Source: Micractinium sp. NFX-FRZ
Lineage: Eukaryota > Chlorophyta > Trebouxiophyceae > Chlorellales > Chlorellaceae
DNA: 64,000 nucleotides
Assembly (NCBI GenBank): GCA_029339195.1
Contig: JAPTJF010000190.1
Span: forward strand, 43,328-107,327
Direction: 5' to 3'
Shown here: piece after piece, positions 1 through 12,082 of the stretch
Numbering within the stretch: position 1 is the first letter of the stretch
How the letters are laid out: each line of letters begins with the position of its first letter
Notes under the pieces: generated by a model
Told to the model about the DNA's origin: nothing
The model's input: the letters and a program-made list of their open reading frames with translations, nothing else
Database searches by the model: none
Position numbers and translations under genes: made by a program

Positions 1-65
1 ATCAGGGCAGTACTGCACTTGCACGCTCCCTGCCCATGCCACGATCTGCCTCTCACACCATGCAG

Positions 66-3000
66 TGCTGGGCCAGGAGGTGGGCGGCAAGGGCGGCGTG
101 GTGGCGGTAGCAGTGGCGCACCAGCGGCCTGACCGCCCCCTGCTGCTGGTAGTGCACCGCGAGTCGGGGGCGCTGGTGTGGGACATCAGGTGGGGCGCGC
201 CTTTGGTATGCTCGTTTGTTTCCTGACTTTCGCGGTCCTGTCAGAGTGCCGGCTGCCACCTGGGCTGCCGCTTTGTTGCCCTGGCGCCCTCGTGTGGTCA
301 TGCACTGCTGCATTGCTGCTGCTGCTGGGTGATTTTGGCTATGCCCTCGGTGCGTGTCCCCGTTGTGCGTCTAGCTGCATATCGCCCAGCGCTGCTGCGC
401 TCGGGCACACGCTGAGGTGGCGTTCCTTGCGCGGTGGGTCCTTCTCTGCAGGGCGGAGCGCATACTGTGCGCTGCCATGGACGAGGGCGGGGAGGGCTCC
501 AAGCCGACCTGTGCCTGCTGGGTGGGCGACCGCGCAGATTGCTTTGCAGTGGGGTACGATGACGGCTCCATCCTGCTGTATGGCGTGCCATCGGAAGCCC
601 TGCAGGGTGAGATGAATGGGGCATTAAGCTGGGATGGATTTGGCATGTGCACTGGCAGGACTGCTGAAGAGGTGGCGACGCTGCCCTTGCAGATACCCCT
701 CTGGAGCCGCCTGCCATCTTGCCCCTACCAACTCTGCATAGTTGCCCCCAGCAGCCTGCATATTTCCGCTCAGCCCTCCACCTGGTGCCTCCTATGCTAC
801 CCCGCCTGCCTGCAGGCGACGTCTTCAAAGTGATTGAGCCCTTCGAGGCACAGCTGCTGATGCCGCTGCGGGTGGCAGGGCGCGGCGTGCAGGCCGCCGC
901 TGTGCGCTCGCTCAGCTTCCTCTCAAATGGTCCTTCCAGCAGCGGCAGCGGCACCGGTGCCGGAGGGTGGGGCGGCGCCCGCGGTGCCGCCAACAGCTTC
1001 AGCAGCTCCGACTGCCTGCTGGTGTTTGGGGGGCAGGGCAAGGAGGAGCCAGACATGCTGACGCTGCTGCCGCTGGTGGCCCAAGATGCGCGCAACGGGG
1101 GCGGGCGGCAGGTGCCGTGGTTCGGCAACATCCAAGGCTTCTGCATGGTGCGCTGTGGCTGGGGGCACACAGTGCATGCGCTGGCTGTCTGCTGCCGTGC
1201 AGCTGGTTCGAGCCTGGAGCGCATGTGCTGTGATTGCCCGTGCAGGGCATGCGTGTGCGGGTGTCCCATGCTGCCGCTCCTACCGCCTTTTGCCTGCAGA
1301 TGCCTGGTGACGGGGCAACGGCGGCGGTGGTGCCACCTCAGCAGGGCGGGCTGATGATCCTGACAGAGGGCGGCCAGCTGGTGATTCATGACCTGAAGCA
1401 GTGGCAGCCCACGCCGCTGACGCTGCCCATCCAAGAGCTGCCGCCCATCACTGTCGCTCGCCTCGTGCCCACTGTGAGCGCTGCGCTGCTGCGGGAGGGC
1501 GGCTGCGCTAGCGTGGGCGGCACCCCCGCCGTACGGCCTCCCAGCCCCGTGGGCACCGGCACCAGCGGGCAGCCTTCGCCGTCGTCGCGCGGCGGCGAGC
1601 CGCCCACCGCCGGAGGCATGCCGCGGCACCAGCAGCAGTCGGCGGGGCCGGTGCAGCATGCGCTCACGTTGGAGCGAGTGCGGGCCAGCTGCAGGAGGTA
1701 TAGCCAGGGGGCTGGCGGCAGCCCGGAGGCAGCACTGCCAGAGCACTGGCCCTTCACCGGTGGCCAGCCTGCCTGCAGCCTGGCAGGCGGCGGTGAAGGA
1801 GCGGCGGCGGGCGCCAAGCGCCACCCCAGCGCACTCTACTTCAGCGGGCACCGCGACGGCCGCGTGCGCGTGTGGGATGCCACCATGCAAGTGCCGGAGC
1901 TGCTGCTGACCATCCCCATGGCGGCAGGGCAGGAGCGGCTGCGGGCGGTGACGGCGATGGAGGTGCGCGGTTCAGGACTGGCGAATGCATGAGAGGACAG
2001 GCTGCATGCTGAAGTCTGCTTGTTTGGCTGCAAGGGTCTGCCTGGGCTGGCCACGACTTTCAATTGAAGCCTCACAGTCAAGGATGCCCTCTGTCCACAC
2101 GAGACAGTTTGCAGGCGCCTGCACAGGTGCATAGTCAACGTTCATCGCCCCTGCCTTGTCCTGCCCCGCCCGTGCAGGTCGACCCTTTCTCGGGGCTGGT
2201 GATTGTGGGGCATGCAGGCGGCGATGTGCGGCTGTACCAGTTCACTGACGCCCCACAGAACGTGAACCGCATGAACATTGATGAAAAGCTCATACCGTAC
2301 GAGAACGTCGGGGTGCAGGTGGGCGGGGCTTCCGGCGTTTCAGGGCAGGAGCAGCGCCAGAGTAGAAGGCGGGAGGGCTGTTAAGGGCGGGGTGGGTAGG
2401 AGCAGTGCAGGCGGGAGGCGCCAACCTGCTGCAGCGGCAAACCCAACGCTTGCGTCATGCAGCTTCCCTCGTGGCCCTGTGCCGATAGTGACCTTCCTTT
2501 TCTCAACCCTGCCACGATCCTTGCTGTTGCTGCGGCACCCATGCTTGTGTGCCCCAATTTCTCTCTCCCTGCAGCCCGCTGGGTTCCAGTACATCCTGCG
2601 GTACAGCACCCACTCGACAGACATCACCTCTGTGGCTCTGGCCTCCAAGCTCAAGCTGGCAGCAATAGCAGACGAGACCGGCACGCTGTCGCTGCTGGAC
2701 CTGCTGCAGCCGTCGCAGCTGTTCAGCACGCGCGTGATGGCACAGGCGGTGGTGCAGGCGGCGTTTGGGAGCCACGTCATTCCGGGAGCAAAGGATGAGC
2801 CGGATGTGGAGCGGTGAGGAGGGTCAGCGTGGGGTCAGCAGAGGCGGGGGGCGGTGCTGGCCCGATGCAGACTCCGTTCGATTGTAACCTTGCACCTGCC
2901 ATAGTTTGCGGTCTGGCCTAGTTGTGGGGCGGGATGCTCTGCCCTGCCTCGACCCCCACCCACCTGCCTTTGCCCTGCCTGGCTTGGGGCCGTGGCTGCT

Positions 3001-6000
3001 TGCTGCCCCGCAGGGTGATGCTGTTCCTGGCGGGCAGCGACAGCAGCGTGTGCATGGTGGGGCTGGACGCTGGGGAGCCCGTGGGGCACCCCATGCGCCC
3101 CAAGAACGCCTCCCGCCCCCTCGCCCTCACACTGCTGGATGCGTCTGGCATCCCGCTGCCCTTGCTGCACGGCCAGCTGGTGCTTGCCTGGGCCAACAAC
3201 AACACGCCAGCCGCCTCGCCGCCTGGGCAGGCTGCCGCGGCGCGGGCTGCAAGCATCAAGGAGGCGGATGGGCGCGCGTCGCGGCTGAGGTGCGCGCTGT
3301 GTGTGCTGTGCAGCATGAGCGGGCTCGGCACTTCGCAGCTGCAGAGGGCTGCGCGTTTCTTGCAGCTTGCTAATCACCTGCTTGGGGGAGCTTGAAAGTT
3401 GCCATGTCTGGCCCGGCCTGCCCACTTGCGTACGTGCAGCACATGGGCCATTTGCCGCGCCCGGCACGCTGCGTCCTCTCACATCCCGCACATTGTCAAC
3501 CCTGAACCCTGGCCCGCTGGCCTGCAGCCTGTCGGAACGCACATCGTCTATGCAGTCGCCGGTGCCCCCTGCGGGGTCACGCCGCTCAACGGGTGTGGCA
3601 TCCACGGGCGCTGAGAGCCACCGCAGCTGGTCGCGCGCCGACTCGGAGCACGGTGAGCGCAGCGGGTGGAGCGTGTAGCACGGTGTGAAAAAGCTAAAGG
3701 GAGAGCCGCGGCGACTCAATGTCAGGTTTCAGTGCGGGCTACCCAAGAGATGCGCTAGGCAGTGCACCACCTGGCCCCTTCCTTCCTTTCGCTGCCCCTT
3801 GCGTGGTTCCCTCCCTGCCCCATTCCACCCCACGGCACCTGCTGCCCGCCTGTTTCCCCGCCTGCCCAGATGTGGAGCGTGAGGGGTCTGTGGAGGTCCA
3901 CGAGCTGCCCTCTGATGATGACCTGGACGCCCACCTGGCTGCCGCTGTGCAGGCTGCAGGTACAGGGGATGGGTCAGGGTGCAGTGTTGGGTGACCATTG
4001 GCAGCGTGCATGTCGTGCCAGCCTTAAACTGCCCACCCCTGCCTGCCATTATGGCGCTGCTCTCCACGCCGTGTGTGCCCTGCATCCTGCCGCAGCTAGC
4101 AGTGCCGTACACCCCACAAGCTGCAACAGGTGCCCCTCATCTGCGGGCGTCACCCCTGCCGTGCCCTGCCCTGTATGCAACGCACCCCCAACCCTGCTTC
4201 CCTCGGGCCATGCAGAGGAGGAGAAGCGGCAGCGCAGCAAGTTCAAGCTGCCCAAGGCCTTCCACGGGCTGAAGCACAAGGGCGCGGCAGCGGGAGCGCC
4301 TGGCGAGGGCGGCGAGGCCGACCTGCCCAGCCCCACCAACAGCGATGTGTCTGCAGCCGCAGCACGGGCCGGCGAGCTGGCACCTGGGTTCGACCCGGTG
4401 GGTGCGCTGCACGACTTTTATGGTGCCGGCCCCGCCTCTCCGGGCTCCTCTGCGCTGTCATCGCCCGATGTGTTGGGGCAGCAGTCGCGCAGCGCTGGCG
4501 CAGGCGCACACGGAGGCGCTGCCGGTGGCAACGTCGAGCTGCTGAGCCAGGCTGATTTGGTGGACTACCAGTACTTGGTGGATGGGGACCCCACGCCGGC
4601 AGCCTATGTGCTGCTCTGTTGTGGCGACTACCTGCGCCTCTACGCGGCAGGTGAGGCGTGGAAGGAGGGGGTGAGGGCGGGAAAGAGGGTGGCAGGGAGG
4701 GGCGCCAGTGCTTGTATGGATGAAGGATGGAGTCCAGGGCTGGGGAAGGTGGAGCGAGGCCAAAGTGTGGGGGCCGCGCTTTGCAAGGGGCGCATCCCGT
4801 GTGCGCGCCACGCTGTCCGCAACTACTTCCCTTTCCATGCCCTGCCCTGGCCTGCCCTGCCTGCCAGTGGACCTGCCTGGGTGCATGTGCCCGCATCATC
4901 CCCCGGTATCCCATCGGTGCGCATTGAATTGAATTGTCCTGCTGGCCCCCATCCTGGCTGCAGACAACATCCGGCTGGGTGACCGCAGCACGGAGCGCAA
5001 GGCGTCGTTTGAGGCGCCCCTGTGCTTTGCCGCGCCCTTCATGTCCACCCATGGCCCCGGGGTGGTCAGCGTGGACGCCAGTGATGCGCTGCAGGTGCCC
5101 AGGGCAGGGCTGCTGCGGGTGGGAAGGGAGGGGACTGAGGCAGGCTGTGTGGTTGGGAGGGTGTGGCGGTGGGGGGTATTGATTTGAAGTTGACTGCCAG
5201 CTGTCCTGCAGGCGCCGATGTGCAATTGGCAGTCAACTTGCCAGGCAGCGCTGCACTTGCATACAGCTCCCATGCCTGCATGCTTGTCCGTGCGCAGGTG
5301 CACAGCCTGCCGAGCCTAGAGCTGCTGACCCGCAAGCAGCTGGAGGACAGCCGCGTGCTGGGCTTCCGCTGGGCCTGCGCTGCCTCGGACGCTGCCGCCG
5401 CCGGTGCTGCCTGCTGCTCCATGGATGGGCAGCTTGTGCTTGCAGCAGCGGGCAACGAGATTGCCAGGCTGGCAGTGGTGGAGGACTGCACGCTGCCCGC
5501 TCCGCCTGCCGCTGTGTACGACATGCGCGCTGCGCAGGCTGCTGCTGCGGCAGCGGGGCGCAGCGCTTCTGGTGGCGCCGCAGGGGGTGGCAACTCACTG
5601 CGAGTGGACCTGCCTGGCCACCCTCAGCAGCCACTGGGGCCCGGGGGCGAGGTGGGGTTCTCGCCGCTGGCTGCGGCTACGGCAGCTGGCAAGGGCTTTG
5701 GTCGGCTGCTGGACCATGCGGCGGCCACGGTGACGGGCCTGGCCACCAGCGCTGCAGACTCTGTTGCTCAGGTGGGGCTTGGGAGCAAGGGGTGGGCCCG
5801 GGGCATCTGAACGCTGCCTGTGAGTGACACAGCACTGACACTGAAGTGCGCGCATTCAGCGCCCTGTTTGCTGGCATCAGGCACCTCCATGGGCCACAAC
5901 CAAGCAGTACCGTGCACCCTTGCGTGCGTGCCCGCAGGAATTCCAGCGGCTCGGCGTCGGCAGTGATGCGGCCGCCTCGCGCGCGCTGCCCTCCCTGCAA

Positions 6001-7542
6001 ACACTCTTTGCAACGCCAGTGGAGGCACTTGAGGTGGAGGACGACATTGACTTCATGCCTGAGCAGTGAGTGCGGCTTGGGCGGTCCAGGGGCCTGTGTT
6101 GCTGCCTGTGGGAGCGGCGGGGAGCTGGAGGGGTTGGAGGGGGAGGCGGAAACCGTGCCTGACCGGGGAGTGCTGGCTGGTATGTTTGAGCGCTGCCGCC
6201 TGCGGGGCAGAAGAAGACTCTAGAGGTGGTAGGAGCTTGGCTACATGCCAGGAGCAGGAGCTGGGGTTGCCCGCTTGGCCGCTTGCCTGCTGGGATCCTT
6301 TCCTGCTTCGACTTGTGCTGCCACCACGCTGCCTAAAACCCTGCTGCTCCACATCTCCGCTTGTCTCCCCTGCGCAGCGACGAGCCCTCCGCCTTGGCAG
6401 CGCCCTCTAGCAGCGCCGCAGCAGCTGCAGCAGCTGCTGGCAGCGAAGCCAGCGGTGCAGGTGCTGCCTCTGCCAGCAGCTCGCAGGCCCTTGCGCGCAA
6501 GCTGGGAGCCAACATGGTGACCCCTCGTGAGGCTGCCGCCAAGCTGAAGCAGCTGCTGCCCGTGGGGCGCAGCAAGAGTGAGCGGGCGGAACTGCTGGAG
6601 CGTGATGCAGCAGCGGCAGCAGCAGGGGGCGCTGGCAGCTTGAGCGCACGGGGCACCGCTGGCGGGTCTGCCGCTGGCGGGTCTGCCGGTGCCGCCGGTG
6701 CAGGCAGCAGCTACTGGGCGGCGTCCGGCAAGGTGGCGCCCTACGGTCGCAGCGCGGCGGAGATCAAGAGCGCGTACGGGCGCAGCGGCGGCGCCAGCGG
6801 CAGGTGAGCATCACCCCCCCGCGGGGCTGCTTGCTTGCGTACTACAGTAGCAGGGCCACAGACGTGGGCCGTCGTCAGCCACACGCTGTCCTTGCCTGCA
6901 CGGCCTTGTCATTGCATCTCACCGTTTTGTGTGTGATTTTCCTCTGGTTCTTTGCCCGCTCCCAGGGCGGGCGAGGTGCGTGGCATCATGGAGCAGAACC
7001 GCGCCATGCTGGCAGAGCGCGGCGAGCGCCTGCGCAACCTGGACGAACGCACCGCGGCTATGAGCAACGATGCGGGGGACTTTGCTTCCATGGTGGGTGG
7101 GTCATCTCGTAATACGATTGCGTGCCGTGTGCACTGGATGTCCCTCTGTGACTCTGATGGGGGTGGGCCTGGCAGGGGTTTGTGAGCTCTGCTTGTGGTT
7201 GGTCCTGGGGTGCCGGAGAAGTTGGGCGTGTGTTAGCTGCACCAGTGTCGTGATTGGTATTTCGACGTATAGTAAGCCGGACTGGGCAGGGCTGGGGATG
7301 GAGCGGTGGCAGGGGTCCGGTCATGCCTGGCCCTAAAGATGCCGACTGCTTCGCTGGCTGGGTCTCCCATGCATGGCGGGCTCCAGCCGTGCGCTTTTGC
7401 GTCCCCCAACGGTCGGCCATCAAAGCGTCCTCCACAGTTGCTTGGCCATGCGTGCCAATCCCCTGATGCCCTCTGCCCCCGCCTGCTGCAGGCCAAGCAG
7501 CTGGCGGATATGCAGGCCAACAAGAAGTGGTACCAGCTGTAG
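66..7542 (+). CDS. Lgl/tomosyn (Sro7)-type WD40 protein with C-terminal R-SNARE motif, 5' truncated
   Basis: Members of this family bind syntaxin-type SNAREs on the cytosolic face of membranes and regulate secretory vesicle fusion. The 5' end lies before the window. Exons: 66-189, 452-606, 816-1147, 1300-1962, 2178-2318, 2575-2813, 3014-3289, 3528-3652, 3870-3959, 4216-4650, 4964-5094, 5298-5771, 5938-6065, 6378-6803, 6966-7092, 7492-7542. They give about 1,304 residues with all junctions in phase. The N-terminal part has WD40-like blades (VWDIR at 171-189, VGYDDGSILLYGV near 550-590, SGHRDGRVRVWDA near 1842-1880, VGHAGGDVRLYQF near 2205-2240). A disordered Ala/Ser/Gly linker follows. The last two exons encode a VAMP-like helix (RGIMEQNRAML, LAERGERL, ending NKKWYQL) with the zero-layer Arg in LAERGERL. 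No C-terminal membrane anchor follows, as in tomosyn/Sro7 rather than VAMP. Assignment is strong at family level; the partner SNAREs are unknown. Confidence 0.88.
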
Positions 7543-7894
7543 AGGCCTTCAGAGAGCCCTAGCCAGGCATGCAGGCGTAGCACCACCGCAGCAAGTGAGG
7601 AGAGCAGCGGCCGTTAGCGCCAGCGCATCCCTGTGTATTCAAGCCTTGTTTGATTCGAGACCCTCAGTCCCCCCGCGTTTATTCATTCCAGGGTTTTCAT
7701 TTATCCCATGTAATATCTGTACCTTGAAAGCTCTTTGGGAAAGCCAGAGGAGTAGCACAGTCTCAGTGGCGGCGGCTGCCACCTGGCGGTGACGGCGCAG
7801 TCAGCTAGCGCCAATCGTGAGGCTTGCAGGCCGCCGTGCTTATCACACAGCCATTCGATCACAGTCGTCCCGTTGCACAGCGGCTGTGGGCACC
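7543..7894. other. Intergenic gap between two same-strand genes
   Basis: This 352 bp gap holds the 3' flank of the upstream gene with its TGTAA and the 5' flank of the aminotransferase gene. The stretch just before the ATG at 7895 is open in the same frame but has no in-frame ATG in the last 80 bases. No other gene is visible. Confidence 0.5.
7709..7713 (+). terminator. Candidate polyadenylation signal TGTAA for the Lgl/tomosyn gene
   Basis: TGTAA, the usual green-algal poly(A) motif, lies about 170 bp after the stop at 7542. It is the only one in the gap before the next gene. Inference from motif and position only. Confidence 0.45.
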
Positions 7895-9222
7895 ATGGGC
7901 AGCAGCAGGACTTTCAACTCCACGTTCTCGCAGCTGCCCACAACAGTGTTCGAGGAAATGTCTCTCCTAGCGGCGAAACACAATTCCACCAATCTCGGGC
8001 AGGGATTCCCCGACAACGTAGGCCCGCCGCGCAGTGTGCTCTGTGCGCAGCCCTTGCTGCGCTCTGCGCGCCGCATTCACGGCAGACGGTATTGCGATTG
8101 TGGATTGGCAAGAGCCGCGACATGAGTGCAGCAAGCGGCAATTTGCTGGGACACCACCGCCTGCCGACTGCCGCCGCCCGCACACTCCTGCCTGCCACCT
8201 GCCGCTCCATCTACTCCGCAGGAGCTTGAAGGCCCCAAGAGCATGAAGGAGGTTGTGAGCAGCTCGCTGTATGAGCACAGCAATCAGTGTGAGCTGCCGC
8301 TGCCTCTCTGGTGTGTGGTGCCGCAAGCCCAGAGCATGTGCTGGTGCCAGCACCTCCCGGAGTTTGCTGGCAGGCGGGCTTCGTCTGCCGTGCGTCCGTG
8401 GCTCCGCCGGCTGACAGGCACCAGCAGAGGCACCAACAGACCTTTGTACTGCTGCCCCCCATGGCATGGTCCTGGTACATGCCCCCATCTTGTGTCTGCT
8501 GCTGCTGACCCTCCCTGTGTGCTCCTCTCATGCTCCGGTCATGCTTGTATCCCCCATTAATGCTGTCATGCAATTGTGTCCCCCAATTTCGTCGGTGCAG
8601 ACCCGCCGATGATGGGAGTGCCGGAGCTGCGGCAGGCGGTGGCAGCGCACAGCGCGCGGCACGCGGGCATCCCAGTGGACTGGCAGAGCGAGGTGCTGGT
8701 GACAGTGGGGGCCACAGAGGCGCTGGCGGCCGCCTTCCTGGCGCTGCTGAATGCGGGAGACGAGGTGGGCGGACGTCAAAGGGAGAAGGAAACAATGTGG
8801 GAGGGCTAGTTTGTATGGCCCTGCTGCATGCGGGACTTGAGGCAGGAGGGGTGGAGGCAGGGCTTGTTCTGACAGTCCTTTTGGCAGTGGAGGCGGGCGG
8901 GAGCCGCCGGGGAGGGCTGGCTGGCTTGGTGCTGCTCTGCACGTGAAGCTCTCTGGCCTCCAATACAGAGCTGTCTCGGCTCCCAGCAGGCATGGCTCCA
9001 GCATGTGCAGCAGCCAGCCTGTCTTGGCGCCGTTGCCGCCTGCAACTGCAGCCCTGTGCCTTGCGCTGCCATCAGCGGCCCCCTGCCCGCCTGCCTGGGG
9101 CCCCCCGTGTGCAGGTCATCTTCTTTTCCCCCCTGTACGACTCATACCTGCCCATGGCCAGCCGAGCCGGCGGCGTGCCTCGGTAAGGGATTGTACTTTA
9201 TGCGTGGGCATATCTGGAGTAG

Positions 9223-9255
<33 letters not shown>

Positions 9256-12082
9256 TGCTGCTGTTGCTGTTGCTCCCGCCCGCTCAGCTTGGCATAGCCG
9301 CCCCACTTGCCTGATGCCTGCCGGCCTACCCATCCGCTGTCCCGCCCGCCCGCCCTTCCACCTGCGTTTCGTGCCTGCAGCATCGTGCAGCTGCACCCTC
9401 CCTCCTGGAGCATAGACCCTGCTGAGCTGGAGGCGGCCTTCACCCCCCGCACAAAGCTGCTGGTGCTCAACACGCCCCACAACCCAACCGGCAAGGTGAG
9501 TGGCATTGTCAACGTGCTGCACCGGACAGTTCTTATCACGGTTGAGTTGCATGCCCGCGGCTGAGCTGCGTGCCGCGCTCACGCCCCACACAAGCACATT
9601 GGCGCAGCTCAACACGCCGCACGCCGCAGAGCCCCGCCGGAAACGTTGGGTCAGGGGCTCGACTTGTACTTGCATGTTCTATACAATTCAATGAGTCAGC
9701 AGCCTTCCCTGCCCGTCCCTCCCGCAGGTGTTCACGCGTCAGGAGCTTGAGCTGGTGGCGGGGCTGTGCCAGCGCCACGACTGCCTGTGCCTGCTGGACG
9801 AGGTATATGAGCACCTCGTGTTCCCAGGTGTGGGCTAGCAGCTGCCGGTGGCAAAGGCTGCCAGCATCTGGTAACAAAGTTCGATGCTGTGCTTGCTGGG
9901 CGTTGCAGGTAGGGCAGGTAGGGTGTGCAGTTCAGGAGCACAGGGCGCAAGTTGCTTTGAACGGACTGGGGAGCATCGGATGCACGAGCTCTGCTGAGTT
10001 GGGCGCAAAGCAGAGCAGATACGTCTGGGCGGTCATGTCCTGCCATGTGCTGCGCCACCTCACACCCCCCCTGCCCCCTGCTGCCCCCCCGCTGCAGGCA
10101 CCCAGCACGTGAGCCTGCGCAGCCTGCCGGGCATGGGCGACCGCTGCCTGCGCATCGGCTCGGCGGGCAAGACCTTCTCCTTCACCGCGTGGAAGGTGGG
10201 TGCACGGGGGTGCCTGCCGGGCTCCCGTTTGGTACCACAGATGGGATGGATGTGCGATTCGCCAGTGCATGCCGGCTTCATGGGAAACATCTGTTTTGCA
10301 GTGCTTTGGCGGCTCGCTCGTTGGCTAGCTTGCACAGCACAGCACAGCACAGCATGGCACGCACAGCAGGCATGCGCTGGGCAAGATTGGTCCCCGCCTT
10401 TTCCAGGTTTGGTGGCTGACTAGCCAGGAGGACGCAATGCCTGCCATACGGCTGGGGCATGTGCCTCCACAACTTGGCGCCCCTGACACTTGATGCCCTG
10501 CCTCCGCAACAGGTTGGGTGGCTGACGGGGCCCAGGGACGTGGTGGCAGCCGTGGCCAAGGCGCACCAGTTCATCACCTTTACGGTGCCCTCAGCCATGC
10601 AGGTGGGCCCTGCAGGTGACGTGTTTTGTGGGCAGCTGCCATGACAGTGTTCCAGGGGGTGCAGGGGCAGCAGAACGGGTTAGAGTGGCTGTGGCCTAGG
10701 CCTGGCCATTCATCACTTTGTAGTGAGCTCAGCCAGGCAGGTAGGTAGGGGGCAGGTGTGGCGATGGGCGCAGGGGCAGCGAGGCGGGGCAGCCGGGAGG
10801 GAAGGGGCTGCAGCGGTGGTGTGGCGAGCCAGCGGTGGGCTGGGAGCTGGCTGGGAGATAGGGAGGCACCCTGTGCTCGACTGCGTGGGGGTGTGCCAGG
10901 AGCTTGGGTTGTCGATGTGCAGAAGGTGCGGGAGGGTGCAGGCCGCTTCCGACTGTCACCACGTCGTGCTGAACACGCCGCGCCACCCCGGACCCTCCCT
11001 GCCTGCCCGTCTCCTGGCTGCAGCGTGCCGTGGCCCATGGGTTGGATCAAGAGCAGGGCTTCTACTGCGGCCTGGGCGCAGTGCTGCAGCAGAAGCGGCG
11101 CTTGCTGGCCGACCAGCTGGCGGCGATGGGCTTCACTGTGCTGCCTGCCGATGTGAGGATCTGGGAGGCTGGGAGGCTGTCTTGTATGTGGGTCACACTG
11201 TGCTCGACTCAAAGCTTGTTGGCTGGCTGCAGGTGCTGTACTGCACATGCCCTGTGGTCGCGCAAGCGGTGCCTTATTGGCAGGCTTGATGCCTGTGCTG
11301 CCTGTGCTGCTGCCGCTGCTGCCGCTGCTCTGGATCAACCCGCAGAGGCTGCCTGTCATTATACCTGCCTGGCCGCCCGCTTGCTTGCCAGCACGCACCC
11401 TTGCTGCCTGACCCCCTTCTTCAATGCTGCCCTCCCTGCCTGCCTGTTCAGCACGACTCTGCGGCGCCCACCCGCACGCTGTGCTGAGATAACACGTGAT
11501 TTATTGTCCTGTTGAACGATGTGTCTCCTTGCCCCGCCCATCCCTGCAGGGAACCTACTTCCTTGTTGTCGACTTCTCTGGCCTGCTGCCAGAGGGCAGC
11601 ACAGAAGACGACGTGCAGGTAATTGAGTGGGGTGGGTTGCTTTGCTTGCACCAGCCACGAAATGGGGTCCGCCACTGACGCTGCTGCTAATGGGGGGATC
11701 AACAGTACACAGATCAATCTGTACTTGCTGCTGCAAAGAAGAGGGGGCGCTCGTCACAACCGTTGCTCCTGTGCCTGCCCTCCAGCCCTGCCTTGCTGCT
11801 TGTCCGTTCTCCGCTTATGATGATTCGCGCGCCCTGCCCGCCCTGGCCCCCCACCTCTCCCCCCTGCAGTTCTGCTACCGCCTCACACGGGAGGCAGGCG
11901 TCACCCTCATCCCCGTAAGCGCTTTCTACGCCGACAAAGCCTCCGCGCCGCGCACCCTGGTGCGTTTTGTGACGTGCAAGACGGACGAGAAGCTTCAGAC
12001 GGCGTGCGACAAGCTGCAGCGCTACCTCGTGCCAGCAGCAGGCGTGGCGGACGGGGCGGCGGACGGCGTGGCGTTGCGGTGA
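7895..12082 (+). CDS. Class I/II aminotransferase, kynurenine aminotransferase (KAT/CCBL, YbdL) type
   Basis: PLP enzyme of the family that transaminates kynurenine, glutamine or methionine to the 2-oxo acid, with cysteine-S-conjugate beta-lyase side activity. Exons: 7895-8017, 8222-8288, 8601-8764, 9115-9182, 9381-9495, 9728-9827, 10098-10195, 10513-10602, 11024-11152, 11550-11618, 11870-12082 (411 residues, normal for the family). Seen: N-terminal NLGQGFPD, SNQYPPMMG, VTVGATEAL, the NTPHNPTGK Asn loop (about 169-177), LLDEVYEHL with PLP Asp near 203, and the PLP lysine in SAGKTFSFTAWKVGW (about Lys237). An Arg-bearing ...RTLVRFVTCK near the C-terminus would bind the substrate carboxylate. 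The chosen ATG gives a start just before the conserved fold, so no clear transit peptide; an upstream leader exon cannot be excluded. The exact substrate is not predictable. Confidence 0.9.
8818..8848 (+). repeat. Diverged intronic copy of the exon 3 donor edge (KAT-like gene)
   Basis: The bases starting gccctgctgcatgcggga repeat the exon end at 8741-8771 (gcgctgctgaatgcggga), about 75% alike over some 32 bases. The copy lies 77 bp downstream and includes the region of the donor, which is lost in the copy (GAGGCA in place of GAGGTG). Confidence 0.6.
9223..9273 (+). repeat. CTG/TTG trinucleotide microsatellite
   Basis: About 17 units of CTG with scattered TTG, inside the intron between KAT exons 4 and 5. 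It would be Leu or Ala-rich if read, but it lies between a good GTAAGG donor and a CAG acceptor. Confidence 0.85.
9558..9640 (+). repeat. Diverged intronic copy of KAT exon 5 (donor side)
   Basis: Translated in place, the copy reads like AELRAALTPHT...LNTPHAAEP. The true exon at 9420-9495 reads AELEAAFTPRT...LNTPHNPTGK. The copy lies about 60 bp downstream of the true donor and has lost the NPTG active-site loop and the donor. It cannot replace the exon without a length change. Confidence 0.75.
10704..10747 (+). repeat. Diverged intronic copy of KAT exon 8 donor edge
   Basis: ttcatcacttt...ctcagccaggcaggtagg repeats the exon end at 10569-10608 (ttcatcacctt...ctcagccatgcaggtggg), including a potential donor GTAGGT. 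It lies about 100 bp downstream of the true donor. Confidence 0.7.

Noticed and set aside
1203..1215. GGTTCGAGCC resembling a tRNA B box
   Set aside because: The flanking bases do not form a five-pair T stem and no A box, anticodon arm or acceptor stem was found; it lies in an intron of the Lgl/tomosyn gene.
298..1890. Long open frame on the minus strand opposite the Lgl/tomosyn gene
   Set aside because: It runs across plus-strand exons and introns, has GC-rich shadow composition (His/Arg/Ala/Pro) and no recognisable domain.
4386..4400. GGGTTCGACCC resembling a tRNA T arm
   Set aside because: It is inside a well-supported coding exon (reading PGFDPVG) and has no tRNA context.
3762..4982. 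406-codon open frame on the plus strand
   Set aside because: It contains the real exon 4216-4650 but reads through clear introns on both sides; only the exon part matches the protein.
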